This document shows positions 10,758 through 20,180 of a stretch of DNA of 64,000 bases, in pieces. The notes beneath the pieces were generated by a model, which ran no database searches, was not told the origin of the DNA, and worked only from the letters and a program-made list of their open reading frames with translations. Each line of letters opens with the position of its first letter. Within the stretch, counting starts at the first letter, position 1. A program made the translations under genes and the position numbers. The DNA comes from Aporrectodea caliginosa (Eukaryota > Annelida > Clitellata > Crassiclitellata > Lumbricidae), in assembly GCA_020284085.1 (NCBI GenBank), contig JACEVL010000294.1:165254-229253 (forward strand). The letters are read 5' to 3'.

Positions 10758-13700
10758 ATGTCTGAAGACTCGTTAGGCGATTCCAATGCTCAGAATACCT
10801 CTCAAGACGAATCTGAAATAGAAGAACAAGATAAGGGTGAATCACAGGAAACTTTAATCCGTGGAAATTCCATAGAGAATGTTAACAGATCAACGCCTAA
10901 TCCAATTAATTTTGAAGATGTTTTAAATCAACTTCTACAGCGTCAGGAGAGTTTCTTGAGTAGTTTTACTAACCGGCAACAGCAAGTTGAGGAGTCATTG
11001 GATAGGTTCATAAAATATCAAACAGATAGTAATGAACAATTCCGGAAAGAGGTGCAAAGAAATGATCATTTCGAGAACAAACTAGATGAATTAAGATCTC
11101 ACCTAAAGAAGAATCAAACTGTCGGTGGAGATGAGGACCCCGCTATTATTTATAATACCGCCTCAGATCGAGAAGCAGGGGACATAGCCGCGGCCCCATC
11201 CTTGGTGAAGTTGAGAGACTCTGGTGGTTTTAGTTTAGAAAGACCTTCCTTGGATTTGAACTCAGGACTTTATCTTGGGACCCTGACCGATGAATCTTCC
11301 CGACAGTGCGCGCGTTCGCTAGAGGGCGCCACGCACGCTTCAATTGGTACCAGAAGTGGGGTAGGAAATAAAGAATATCGGGTACTGAATAATAAAGGAT
11401 ATGAGGTCCCTGATAAAACAAGAAAGGTCTTGGAGGAAGAAAGAAGAATCTTGGAGGAACAAAGAAGGCTTTTTGAGGACGAAAGAAGAAATTTTGAAGG
11501 AACAGGAGTTAGACCTAAGAGGGTCACATATAGAAGAAATGAACAAGAAGCAGAAGGTGCTCATAGTCTGAATTATCTGAGCTTGAATCAAGGGGACTAT
11601 TCTTCAGACGAGGAGGTGACATTTAGAAATGCACCTAGGAAACAAGATAGATTAGAATCTAAACTAACTTCTAATTCTAGAATGTTAGATCCATCTAATG
11701 TACGATCATGTTCTAATCTGGAGTTTTCAGTTGCAGGAGTTACTCGAAATTGGCCGGACCAATCAGAACGTCCCAGACATCATCCAGTTTTTGCACTGGA
11801 AGGTAGAACTGTGGATCCCAGTCACGTCACCAATGAAGCTTCTGGTTGGGCAGTCACTTTGGCAAGCAAATTCAGTTTTCCTACAAGAAATGAAAACTTT
11901 TCTACAAAGAATGATTCTTCACAATTTTCTCTGAAACATGATGAATCTGCTGGACTGCCGTTGGGTCAATCTGCTGATGTCTATCTTCCGAATACTCTTC
12001 ATTCCTTTGAATTGAATCGAAATAAATCCGAAAATACTTCAGTGATATACTCTACTCCATCCATGTTTGCAAGAGCTTCAGAACTGAGTCAGCCACGCTC
12101 GTCTTCAGTTGTCCATGAAAGGGTGAAGGAACCCATATCAGTGATGTCTACCCCAGGTAACTATTTCATTTCTTCGACTATCAATTCCGAAATAGCCGAA
12201 ACAAATAGATTACCTCGGAACACCAATGAGTTCTCGCATGCTGAACCTTGGTTGTATCCACGTCGAATAGCCGAAACAAATGAATTAAACGATAAGTACA
12301 TAACCAAAGCAAACGATAAACTCTCAGATGCTAAAGAAAATAGACAGAATGAGATGACCTCTAATGCCTCGAGTTCAGTAGTTACCGAATTTGTCCCTGC
12401 AAAACATAAAGCTGAGACAATCGCTACTGAAACAGTTAATCGCAAGGGTCCACCTACATCTGAAGGGAAAACCAATATCTATCCGTCTAGTGTACATGCA
12501 GAAAGGCCTCGTCAATACATTAAGATGGGTACATACAATGGAAAAACTTCTGTAGACGCCTTTCTTCGGAAATTTGAAGTTTGTTCCAAGAACAATGGAT
12601 GGTCAGATGAGGAGAAATTAAACCAGCTTACCTGTGCTTTGTCTGAGCCTGCATCGCAACTTCTTTGGGAGTTTGACTCGAATACGGTTACTACATGGTC
12701 TGACTTAGTAAATAAGCTTCGCTTACGCTATGGAAGTTCTGATCAAGCGTCGTTGTATCAAACTCAATTGAATACTCGTCGCCAGAAGGACGGTGAAGAT
12801 CTAGGATCGCTGGCACAAGACATAAGGAGGCTTATGATTCTTGCCTATCCTGGGCCTACGTCGACTCATAGTGAAACGATAGCCATTCGTTCATTTCTTG
12901 ACGCTCTACGAGATAAGGAATTAGCGTTGAAACTGCGTGAACGGGAACCAGAAACGTTAGATTCTGCTTACAAACTGGCTTTGAGGTTAGAAGGGTACAG
13001 GAAAGCAGAAAGAGAGGAGACCGAACATTCAGATCGTCGTCCTGGAAGAATTAAAGCAGTAAAAGAAGCTGAACTATCTCTTGAGTCGGTGCGAAAACTT
13101 CTGAAAGAAGAGCTGAAGGAAGAGTTAGAGCCGCAGAAACAACGGCTAGAACAATTAGAGAATCGCTTGAATAATGGAAGTAGCTTCACCATGCGACCTC
13201 CGCCGAATCAAGGCTTTGTGCCACCTGGTCAACCATTTCAATGGAGGAATCAGTGGAACCGGAATGGGAACAACGGCCGATTTCGAAATCAGCGACAGAA
13301 CCTGCCACGACAATCTCAACTTTGCTTCGAGTGTGGTCAACCTGGACACTTTGCCAGGGTCTGTCCATCGAAACAGAGGGAACAACCGTTTGTTGCTGAA
13401 GGTTTAAATGATCAAGAACCGAGTACTCTTCGACACGTGATGGGAAGCAATAACGCTTACCTGGCACTCAAGGTGAATGGTAAATCCACCTTCGCTTTAC
13501 TTGACACAGGTTCAGAACTTACTCTTGCTCCTGCTTCTCTGGTTCTTAAGAAAGACATCCGTTCTTCTAGTCAGACTCTTCGTGCCGCGAATGGTACGGC
13601 TATACGTGTGTTGGGCGAAGCTAACCTTAACTGTGAAATAGACGGCTATCTTTTCGAGGTCTCTTGTTTAATTACTGAACAAATTTCGGAATTAATCTTG

Positions 13701-16700
13701 GGACTGGAATGGCTGGAGAGACAGAATGTTCTCTGGAATTTTGGAGAACGCTGGGTTAAGATACAGAATCGTAATTTTCCCATATGCACAAGAAAACGAC
13801 AAGGAAATTGCAGAAGAATAGTGGTAGCTCAAGACGTGAAAGTACCTCCCTTGAGTGAATTGGACATTAACACCTATGCCGTGGTTTCTCATCTGCGTTC
13901 AACTGATGTTCAATGGGCCACACAGCCCCAAGTGTTGAGTTCTGGACTGGTAATTTCCGGCACTTTGTTGCCTGAAAGAATCGTTGACTTACCTGTTCGT
14001 GTGATGAATCCTACCCATAAAGAAATTAGACTGAAGAAAGGTGTTCAATGCATGGCCGAAGAAGTAACGGTGGTGGAGGAAACATCTGAAGTCGCAGCTG
14101 CTTGCGCAAACGTCGTAGAAGCTCAAGGAAAACCGACACCAGAGGAAATTAACTCTGTTCTTTCACCGTTATGGTCAGACATTGCCGATGATGTTCCAGC
14201 TGGAGTACAGGACAAATTACGGGAGATTATTCTGAATAATCAGAAGGCGTTTTCGATGAATGAATGGGATCTTGGTTTTACAGACGTGATACAACATGAG
14301 ATAGAAACTGGAAATGAATCCCCAGTCCGACAAGCATTGCGTCGTCAACCGCTCACATTATTGCCGGTCATTGATGAACAGGTTGAAAGCATGTTACACC
14401 AACGGATAATTGAGCCTTCGTCATCTGCTTGGGCTAGTAATGTGGTGATGGTGAGGAAAAATGATGGGACACCCAGATTCTGTGTTGATTACCGGGCCGT
14501 TAACACTAAGACACGGAAAGACGCTTACCCTTTGCCTTTGATAAGCGAGAGCCTCGATTCTTTAGCTGGTGCTAAATGGTTCAGTACTTTCGATCTCCGA
14601 GCAGGTTATCATCAATTAGCTGTGCATCCCAGGGATCGACATAAAACCGCCTTTGTTACCCGGAGAGGACTCTTTCAATTCCGAGTTCTCCCGTTCGGTC
14701 TCTGCAATTCACCGGCTTCATTCTCACGGATGATGAATTTGGTAATGGCAGGACTAAATTTCGCTGTGTGCCTCATTTACCTGGATGATATTATTGTATT
14801 TGCTTCAGACTTAGACACACATTTGCAGAGACTCTCGCAAGTGTTGGAACGACTGGCAGCGGTTGGTTTAAAGCTGAAACCGTCCAAATGTCACCTGTTA
14901 CAACGCCAAGTGACTTTCCTAGGTCACGTAGTAAGTGAGAAAGGAATTACCACGGATCCTGGAAAAATTCAAGCGGTGAGGGACTGGCCGACGCCGAGGA
15001 AGCTCCGCGACGTAAGATCTTTTGTGGGTTTATGCTCATACTATAGAAAATTCGTCCCAGACTTCGCTCAAGTTGCTCGACCCTTACATGCGTTGACTAA
15101 GAAAGGTTGTCCGTTCGCCTGGTCAGAGGAATGCGATTTAGCGTTTACTGAAATGAAACGACGCCTTACCGAGTCGCCGATTCTCGCCCTGCCGAATGAT
15201 TCAGGTCTCTATGTTCTCGACACTGATGCCTCCGGTGAATCGATTGGCGCGGTGCTGTCTCAGATGGACGGTGAGATGGAGCGTGTGATTTGTTATGGCA
15301 GTAGACTTTGTTCACCATCAGAACGAAATTATGATGTGACGAGGAGAGAACTGCTCGCTATCGTCTACTTCTTAAAGGTGTTCAGGCAATATTTACTGGG
15401 TAGCAAGTTCCTGTTGAGAACGGATCACTCCGCTCTTCAATGGTTACGGAGGACACCGTTACCGATAGGACAACAAGCCAGATGGTTGTCTGTTATCGAG
15501 GAATTCCAATTCGACATACAGCATCGTTCGGGTACTGCGCACCGGAATGCAGACGCTATGTCACGACGTCCGCAGGAAGTAGACACTGTAAGGGAGTACT
15601 ACCATGTCGGGGTGACTTCCATTGATTTACCGTCGGACTGGAGCCGTCAAACCATTGAAAATGAACAGCGTGAGGATCCAGACTTGGGATGGATAATCCA
15701 GAAGAAACTTGAATCTCCGGATGTACCTTCTTTGGATACAATGCGAGGTCTGAGTACTACAGTTAAGACTCTTGTTGCGCAATGGCCGCAATTGGAGTTG
15801 CAAGATGGACTGCTAACTCGTCAATGGTTAGAGCCTGAAACCAATGATGTTCGTTGGTATCAGTTCATTCCACCGCCTAGTCGCCGGCTAGCGCTGATAC
15901 GTTTGGCACATGAAGGAATAACAGGAGGGCACATGGGGATCAGAAAGACTCTGGCGCAACTGCAGAAGAGAGCCTACTGGCCCTGCTGGCGTGAGGATGT
16001 GAGGATGCAATTGAGGAGATGTATGAGCTGTGCTCAATATCTACGTGGCAAGCCACCAAGGCAAGGGCGTCAGCAACAAATGTCGGTGGGCGCACCAATG
16101 GAATGTTTGGGAGTGGACATCACTGGACCACATCCACCTTCCAGCCGAGGATATCGTTATATACTAACGGCTGTGGATCATTTTACCCGCTGGGCGGAGG
16201 CTCACCCAATACGAAATCAGGAGGCTGCGACTGTGGCCAAAGTTCTCGTTGAGCAAATCTTCTGCAGATTTGGCTGTCCCCGTCAGATCCTAACGGACCA
16301 GGGACCGTGCTTCGAAGCAGCCTTGTTCCAGGAACTCTGCCGACGATTACAGATCGACAAAGTGAGAACAACTCCTTACAAGCCGAGTACAAATGGTGCT
16401 GTGGAGCGGTTTCACCGGACCTTGAACGCCATGCTTGCTAAAGTGATTGCCCAGAACCAGAAAGATTGGGATCTGCATCTACCATACGTCTTGGCTGCCT
16501 ACAGAGCCAGTGAAAGCGAAAGCACCGGATTTACTCCGAATCATCTTTTTCTTTCGAGGGAGCTTTGCCTTCCGATCGATCTGGTTTTAGGCGATATCTC
16601 TGTTGCAAATTTGTTGTCTACTACTGATGATTTTGTGGCCTCTCAAATGATTAAGATGCAGGATAACTTTCGGGTAGCCAGAAAATTCATGCAGCGCCAA

Positions 16701-17150
16701 GCCACCAGCCGAGCGTTCAGATATGATCTGCGGGTAAAACCGACCTCGTTTCCTATAGGTTCCCGAGTATGGTATTTTTATCCGAGGAGACGCACTGGCC
16801 TTAAGGATAAGTGGGCTAAGTTTTACACCGGCCCTTACGAGGTAGTGGAACAGGTCAATTCAGTACTGTACAAGATCCGGAAGTCTGCCCGTTCACAGCC
16901 CATGCTGGTTTATATAGATAAGCTTAAGTTGTGCGAAGGGGAGATGCCACGGGGTTCGGAGGAAAGGCCACCTCCAGAGGAGTTCGAACCCCTACCGGAT
17001 TGGGACTGTGAGGAACCCCGGAACGAATTAGATGAGTTGGGAGATAATGGGCCCTCTACACCCATTGCTGACCCCGGTACGGCGCATCGAGAAACATTCT
17101 CTGATAAAAGGCCCCAACGCCTTATCAGAAAGCCTCTGCGGTACCGATAA
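10758..17150 (+). CDS. Gag-Pol polyprotein of the LTR retrotransposon (2,130 aa)
   Basis: A single frame without frameshift or internal stop; ATG 10758, TAA 17148-17150. Residues 1-195 are encoded by the LTR and include a probable coiled coil (about 52-118). A charged EERR/LEEQRRLFEDE helix is near 221-250. The Retrotrans_gag capsid-like region is about 588-760. The zinc knuckle CFECGQPGHFARVC is at 856-869. The protease has DTGS at 916-919. RT has its first aspartate at D1279 and YLDD at 1341-1344. RNase H has DTDAS at 1488-1492. Integrase has the HHCC zinc module (about 1718-1760) and a catalytic D1787, D1847, E1883 triad with 35 residues between the last two. A GPY motif lies near 2025-2040. 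I see no chromodomain. All catalytic residues looked for are present, so it should be functional. It supplies all steps of reverse transcription and integration from cytoplasmic particles. Confidence 0.97.
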   Translation: MSEDSLGDSNAQNTSQDESEIEEQDKGESQETLIRGNSIENVNRSTPNPINFEDVLNQLLQRQESFLSSFTNRQQQVEESLDRFIKYQTDSNEQFRKEVQRNDHFENKLDELRSHLKKNQTVGGDEDPAIIYNTASDREAGDIAAAPSLVKLRDSGGFSLERPSLDLNSGLYLGTLTDESSRQCARSLEGATHASIGTRSGVGNKEYRVLNNKGYEVPDKTRKVLEEERRILEEQRRLFEDERRNFEGTGVRPKRVTYRRNEQEAEGAHSLNYLSLNQGDYSSDEEVTFRNAPRKQDRLESKLTSNSRMLDPSNVRSCSNLEFSVAGVTRNWPDQSERPRHHPVFALEGRTVDPSHVTNEASGWAVTLASKFSFPTRNENFSTKNDSSQFSLKHDESAGLPLGQSADVYLPNTLHSFELNRNKSENTSVIYSTPSMFARASELSQPRSSSVVHERVKEPISVMSTPGNYFISSTINSEIAETNRLPRNTNEFSHAEPWLYPRRIAETNELNDKYITKANDKLSDAKENRQNEMTSNASSSVVTEFVPAKHKAETIATETVNRKGPPTSEGKTNIYPSSVHAERPRQYIKMGTYNGKTSVDAFLRKFEVCSKNNGWSDEEKLNQLTCALSEPASQLLWEFDSNTVTTWSDLVNKLRLRYGSSDQASLYQTQLNTRRQKDGEDLGSLAQDIRRLMILAYPGPTSTHSETIAIRSFLDALRDKELALKLREREPETLDSAYKLALRLEGYRKAEREETEHSDRRPGRIKAVKEAELSLESVRKLLKEELKEELEPQKQRLEQLENRLNNGSSFTMRPPPNQGFVPPGQPFQWRNQWNRNGNNGRFRNQRQNLPRQSQLCFECGQPGHFARVCPSKQREQPFVAEGLNDQEPSTLRHVMGSNNAYLALKVNGKSTFALLDTGSELTLAPASLVLKKDIRSSSQTLRAANGTAIRVLGEANLNCEIDGYLFEVSCLITEQISELILGLEWLERQNVLWNFGERWVKIQNRNFPICTRKRQGNCRRIVVAQDVKVPPLSELDINTYAVVSHLRSTDVQWATQPQVLSSGLVISGTLLPERIVDLPVRVMNPTHKEIRLKKGVQCMAEEVTVVEETSEVAAACANVVEAQGKPTPEEINSVLSPLWSDIADDVPAGVQDKLREIILNNQKAFSMNEWDLGFTDVIQHEIETGNESPVRQALRRQPLTLLPVIDEQVESMLHQRIIEPSSSAWASNVVMVRKNDGTPRFCVDYRAVNTKTRKDAYPLPLISESLDSLAGAKWFSTFDLRAGYHQLAVHPRDRHKTAFVTRRGLFQFRVLPFGLCNSPASFSRMMNLVMAGLNFAVCLIYLDDIIVFASDLDTHLQRLSQVLERLAAVGLKLKPSKCHLLQRQVTFLGHVVSEKGITTDPGKIQAVRDWPTPRKLRDVRSFVGLCSYYRKFVPDFAQVARPLHALTKKGCPFAWSEECDLAFTEMKRRLTESPILALPNDSGLYVLDTDASGESIGAVLSQMDGEMERVICYGSRLCSPSERNYDVTRRELLAIVYFLKVFRQYLLGSKFLLRTDHSALQWLRRTPLPIGQQARWLSVIEEFQFDIQHRSGTAHRNADAMSRRPQEVDTVREYYHVGVTSIDLPSDWSRQTIENEQREDPDLGWIIQKKLESPDVPSLDTMRGLSTTVKTLVAQWPQLELQDGLLTRQWLEPETNDVRWYQFIPPPSRRLALIRLAHEGITGGHMGIRKTLAQLQKRAYWPCWREDVRMQLRRCMSCAQYLRGKPPRQGRQQQMSVGAPMECLGVDITGPHPPSSRGYRYILTAVDHFTRWAEAHPIRNQEAATVAKVLVEQIFCRFGCPRQILTDQGPCFEAALFQELCRRLQIDKVRTTPYKPSTNGAVERFHRTLNAMLAKVIAQNQKDWDLHLPYVLAAYRASESESTGFTPNHLFLSRELCLPIDLVLGDISVANLLSTTDDFVASQMIKMQDNFRVARKFMQRQATSRAFRYDLRVKPTSFPIGSRVWYFYPRRRTGLKDKWAKFYTGPYEVVEQVNSVLYKIRKSARSQPMLVYIDKLKLCEGEMPRGSEERPPPEEFEPLPDWDCEEPRNELDELGDNGPSTPIADPGTAHRETFSDKRPQRLIRKPLRYR
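11345..11362 (+). promoter_or_regulatory. Primer binding site, tRNA-Leu(UAA) type
   Basis: TGGTACCAGAAGTGGGGT begins two bases after the LTR. Its complement equals the 3' end (including CCA) of metazoan tRNA-Leu(UAA) as I remember it, 18 of 18 bases. It is translated in frame as part of gag (IGTRSGV). Confidence 0.85.
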
Positions 17151-17271
17151 CTTTTTACTTCAACGAAATTGGAGAGCGGATTATTATAAGGTTGAATGTT
17201 AGTTATATCTGTTTATAGGGTTCATTTCATCTCTGCAATTGACACTTTGAGAGGAGGTGAAGGTAATCATT

Positions 17272-18051
17272 ATGTCCGATTGTCAAGAGAATCTCCAGGA
17301 CTGGATCCGAGCGGAGAGTGAACGAATGCAGGAACCCATCATTCTATCGTCGCGCGAGTCTACTGGGCCTCCCCCTTCACCTCAACGCAGCTGCCGCATG
17401 GTGTCGGACGGGGAGGATATCAAGGTGGATCCAGCTGTAGGACCTCGAAGAGATTCAACGCCTTCATCCACCCGCGATGATTTTAGCAGGAGCCCTTCGT
17501 CTGTGCCTCAGGAGCGTTCGGTCTCGAGCGGTAACGATGTTGATGGGATTCCCTCCAAACTTCGGATACGAGGGTTGGCTTGGTTGGCGCTCCACTTCAT
17601 CTCTGAATTGGGTCGTGTGGAGATCAGTTCCGAAGATGTCTCGGAGATTGCTAGACAGTCCCCTCCGGTGCGTGCTTATCCAGGTGCCTTCCGGACCATC
17701 TTAGCTACAATCCAGTCCACATCTCGTTCTTCATCAGTGTTGGCGGCTATGGACAGATGGGCCATGGGAACACCGGGAGTCCCCAATCAGATGGCAATTA
17801 GCTTAGGTCTGGGTGCTTCGTTGAGGCCTTGGATTTCGACAGACCTTCGAGGATTTGACATATGGGCACTTACCATGGAAATCGTGCCGAAATTCCTTGA
17901 GTCGGATCTTGCCGTCACTGAGGAGGAATTCCTTCAGGGATTAACAGCCGCCCGTGATCTTTCATCTGAGTTTCCGGGGGAGGTGGAAATAGTCGTGGCC
18001 ACTCTGTTCATCATTCGAGGTGCGATTTGGTTCTGGCCCTTCCTAGGTTGA
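17272..18051 (+). CDS. Accessory ORF of the retrotransposon, unknown function (259 aa)
   Basis: The first in-frame ATG is at 17272, 121 bases after the gag-pol stop and in another frame. An upstream GTG (17257) is open but is an unlikely eukaryotic start. Residues 1 to about 95 are Ser/Pro/Arg/acidic and look disordered. From about residue 96 (KLRIRGLAWLALHFISELG) to the end the chain is hydrophobic and helix-like, closing with IIRGAIWFWPFLG. No signal peptide or envelope-like cleavage site is visible, so I do not call it env. It occupies the env position, before the polypurine tract, and would need a spliced or reinitiated message. I do not recognise the family. The intact frame in a young element suggests selection. 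Confidence 0.8.
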   Translation: MSDCQENLQDWIRAESERMQEPIILSSRESTGPPPSPQRSCRMVSDGEDIKVDPAVGPRRDSTPSSTRDDFSRSPSSVPQERSVSSGNDVDGIPSKLRIRGLAWLALHFISELGRVEISSEDVSEIARQSPPVRAYPGAFRTILATIQSTSRSSSVLAAMDRWAMGTPGVPNQMAISLGLGASLRPWISTDLRGFDIWALTMEIVPKFLESDLAVTEEEFLQGLTAARDLSSEFPGEVEIVVATLFIIRGAIWFWPFLG

Positions 18052-18387
18052 GCATCCGTATACTGTTTGGATAGGAAGAAGAGGTGTCCCAGTGGTTGAT
18101 TAATGTTACAGATCGAACTTGTAAGATTATGTAAAGCATTGTTTTTTTTTCGTCTTTGGTTATTTAACTCATAGGAGTGTTTGCGTAATTTGTGTTGGAA
18201 ATGTCTAAATATTGGAAGTGTGTAAAGAAATCCACTCTTTCAATGGTATCGTATCCTGTAACCTAATTGCTATAACTGTAGATGATTCTTGTGGTTGCTA
18301 AAGTGAACGTTTATTGCTTAGTTAAATGTTAATACTGGAGATCAAATGCAGACTTCCATTTGAAATTTTCGGGGTAAACCGAAAATT
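18052..18387. other. Internal 3' untranslated region of the retrotransposon
   Basis: Non-coding stretch between the accessory ORF and the polypurine tract; T-run near 18140, no recognised motif. Confidence 0.7.
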
Positions 18388-18404
18388 GAGTGAGATGGGG
18401 AGGG
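18388..18404 (+). promoter_or_regulatory. Polypurine tract
   Basis: GAGTGAGATGGGGAGGG directly abuts the TG of the 3' LTR, as expected for the plus-strand primer. Two T residues interrupt it; the core is GGGGAGGG. Confidence 0.85.
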
Positions 18405-19765
18405 TGTGGCGATCCTGGATCGGCCACGAGTTACGCGTACTTACCTATTAATGAGCTTGGTAATCCTGCTTAAGGTTGATACGCGCCCGATTTCTAAATA
18501 TAGTCTAAAATTATCGATTTCCATGAGGTAATGAACCAATTTTAGTTCTTGGAGTCACCTCGTGACAAAATGGCCTCCGCTGATTGGTTAGTGGATATCA
18601 CCCGACTCTTTTGAGAGGGAGAAGACCGAAAGTTGTCGATGGTGTTGGTTGATTTGCTAATTTCAAGAGAGAAATTTTGGATTTAATCGTGGAAAATTCG
18701 AAGTGTCTCTTCGAATTGTTTGTCCATTTGTGGTCAATCATTTGGTGATTGGGCCGGGAAGTTATTATCGTGAAATTAATTCGTCTTCTATCGAAAACTT
18801 GATATTTTTGTCTCCGAGTGTCTGGATCGGTGATGACCTCAACAGTTCTTGGCGCAGTGGAAATTTTCCAGGGGAGATATCTAATTAAAAGAGGGAAGTA
18901 AACCTTTGCTAATTTGTGCAATTGATCTCCAGTTAGACGTTAAGGGTTGATCGTACATAGTATAAATTAGACTGCTCGTGCGATAAATTAGACTACAAAA
19001 ATAAATCAAACTAAGTTGATAGACTTCATTGATCTCGATAATTTAGAGAACACTCGTCGATAATTACAACTTATACGTGGCGTTTGGAAGATAAGACAAG
19101 AGTCTGTAATTGTAATTTAGTTACAACGATCTGACAACTTCTTTAGTTGAATTTTATTGACACAATAAATATTTTCAAACATGTCTGAAGACTCGTTAGG
19201 CGATTCCAATGCTCAGAATACCTCTCAAGACGAATCTGAAATAGAAGAACAAGATAAGGGTGAATCACAGGAAACTTTAATCCGTGGAAATTCCATAGAG
19301 AATGTTAACAGATCAACGCCTAATCCAATTAATTTTGAAGATGTTTTAAATCAACTTCTACAGCGTCAGGAGAGTTTCTTGAGTAGTTTTACTAACCGGC
19401 AACAGCAAGTTGAGGAGTCATTGGATAGGTTCATAAAATATCAAACAGATAGTAATGAACAATTCCGGAAAGAGGTGCAAAGAAATGATCATTTCGAGAA
19501 CAAACTAGATGAATTAAGATCTCACCTAAAGAAGAATCAAACTGTCGGTGGAGATGAGGACCCCGCTATTATTTATAATACCGCCTCAGATCGAGAAGCA
19601 GGGGACATAGCCGCGGCCCCATCCTTGGTGAAGTTGAGAGACTCTGGTGGTTTTAGTTTAGAAAGACCTTCCTTGGATTTGAACTCAGGACTTTATCTTG
19701 GGACCCTGACCGATGAATCTTCCCGACAGTGCGCGCGTTCGCTAGAGGGCGCCACGCACGCTTCA
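18405..19765 (+). repeat. 3' LTR (1,361 bp)
   Basis: Second copy of the LTR, carrying TATAAAT at 18961, AATAAA at 19164 and the duplicated gag start at 19181. It ends TTCA at 19765; after that the sequence is the AT-rich flank. Confidence 0.95.
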
Positions 19766-19831
19766 GTAATATCATTAACTATAACTATAACGAAAATAAC
19801 AAAAACGAAAATTCATCTTTATTTTCGTTAA
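19181..19831 (+). CDS. Truncated Gag N-terminal ORF in the 3' LTR (216 aa)
   Basis: Residues 1-195 are identical to the start of Gag-Pol because they are LTR sequence. Residues 196-216 come from flanking DNA and end in the chance tail TKIHLYFR. The frame has its own LTR promoter copy upstream. If transcribed from the 3' LTR it would give a Gag fragment with the coiled coil but no capsid core. Expression is inference. Confidence 0.6.
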   Translation: MSEDSLGDSNAQNTSQDESEIEEQDKGESQETLIRGNSIENVNRSTPNPINFEDVLNQLLQRQESFLSSFTNRQQQVEESLDRFIKYQTDSNEQFRKEVQRNDHFENKLDELRSHLKKNQTVGGDEDPAIIYNTASDREAGDIAAAPSLVKLRDSGGFSLERPSLDLNSGLYLGTLTDESSRQCARSLEGATHASVISLTITITKITKTKIHLYFR

Positions 19832-20180
19832 TACAAAAATAAAAACAGGAAGTGCATTATGGACGATTCAACATAAATAAGAACGAAAAATGCGATATTT
19901 TTATTATGCAATTATTTTGTCAGTTACTTTGGAAACTCGTGTATTCATGAAGCTGAATGCACCCATACTTCAAAGGCTTTCAAAGTTCTGAGCAAATTGT
20001 GAAACAGCGTGTTAATACGCACAATAGCCTTAATTATTGTAACGTAGTAGTAACTAAAATCAACTAAAATAAAAATCCATTAACTAAAACTATAGCTAAA
20101 AACAATACTAACTATAACTATAACTATAACTAAAATAATAAACCATTGACTATAACTGTAACTATGACTAAAATAAAATC
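19766..20180. repeat. AT-rich TAACTA-type repeats beside the retrotransposon
   Basis: TATAACTATAACTATAACTA-like words occur at 19775-19795 and 20110-20165, with AAAATAAC variants between. It is part of the split hAT-like host element. Confidence 0.6.

Larger units (their letters stand above)
9982..11342 (+). repeat. 5' LTR (1,361 bp), containing the first 195 gag codons
   Basis: TG...CA boundaries are shown by alignment with the 3' copy and by the primer binding site that follows. A TATAAAT box is at 10538, AATAAA at 10741 and the gag ATG at 10758, so U3 is roughly 9982-10565. The coding part would fall in an unusually long U5, with R/U5 ending near the ATG. The exact R borders cannot be read from sequence alone. 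Confidence 0.95.
9982..19765 (+). mobile_element. Complete Ty3/gypsy-like LTR retrotransposon (9,784 bp)
   Basis: Two direct repeats, 9982-11342 and 18405-19765 (offset 8423), begin TGTGG and end TTCA. I found no difference over the stretches compared, which include most of the U3/R part, and the encoded proteins are identical. A primer binding site starts two bases after the 5' LTR and a purine tract abuts the 3' LTR. The domain order gag, PR, RT, RNase H, INT and the GPY-type C terminus place it in Ty3/gypsy (Metaviridae). The interior has one long gag-pol frame and a second small ORF. The flanks AGTAT and GTAAT are similar but not an exact target duplication. Intact frame and matching LTRs indicate recent insertion. 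Confidence 0.97.

Noticed and set aside
10758..17150. Chromodomain or -1 frameshift in gag-pol
   Set aside because: The frame is continuous, and after the GPY motif I see only a charged tail without chromodomain aromatic residues.
17257..17271. GTG as start of the accessory ORF
   Set aside because: Eukaryotic start is far more likely at the ATG 17272, five codons downstream.
17272..18051. Calling the second ORF an envelope protein
   Set aside because: No signal peptide, cleavage site or ectodomain cysteine pattern; position alone is not enough.
19766..20165. Telomere-like TAACTA repeats as an interstitial telomere
   Set aside because: Units are irregular and not TTAGGG; better explained as the interior of the split transposon.
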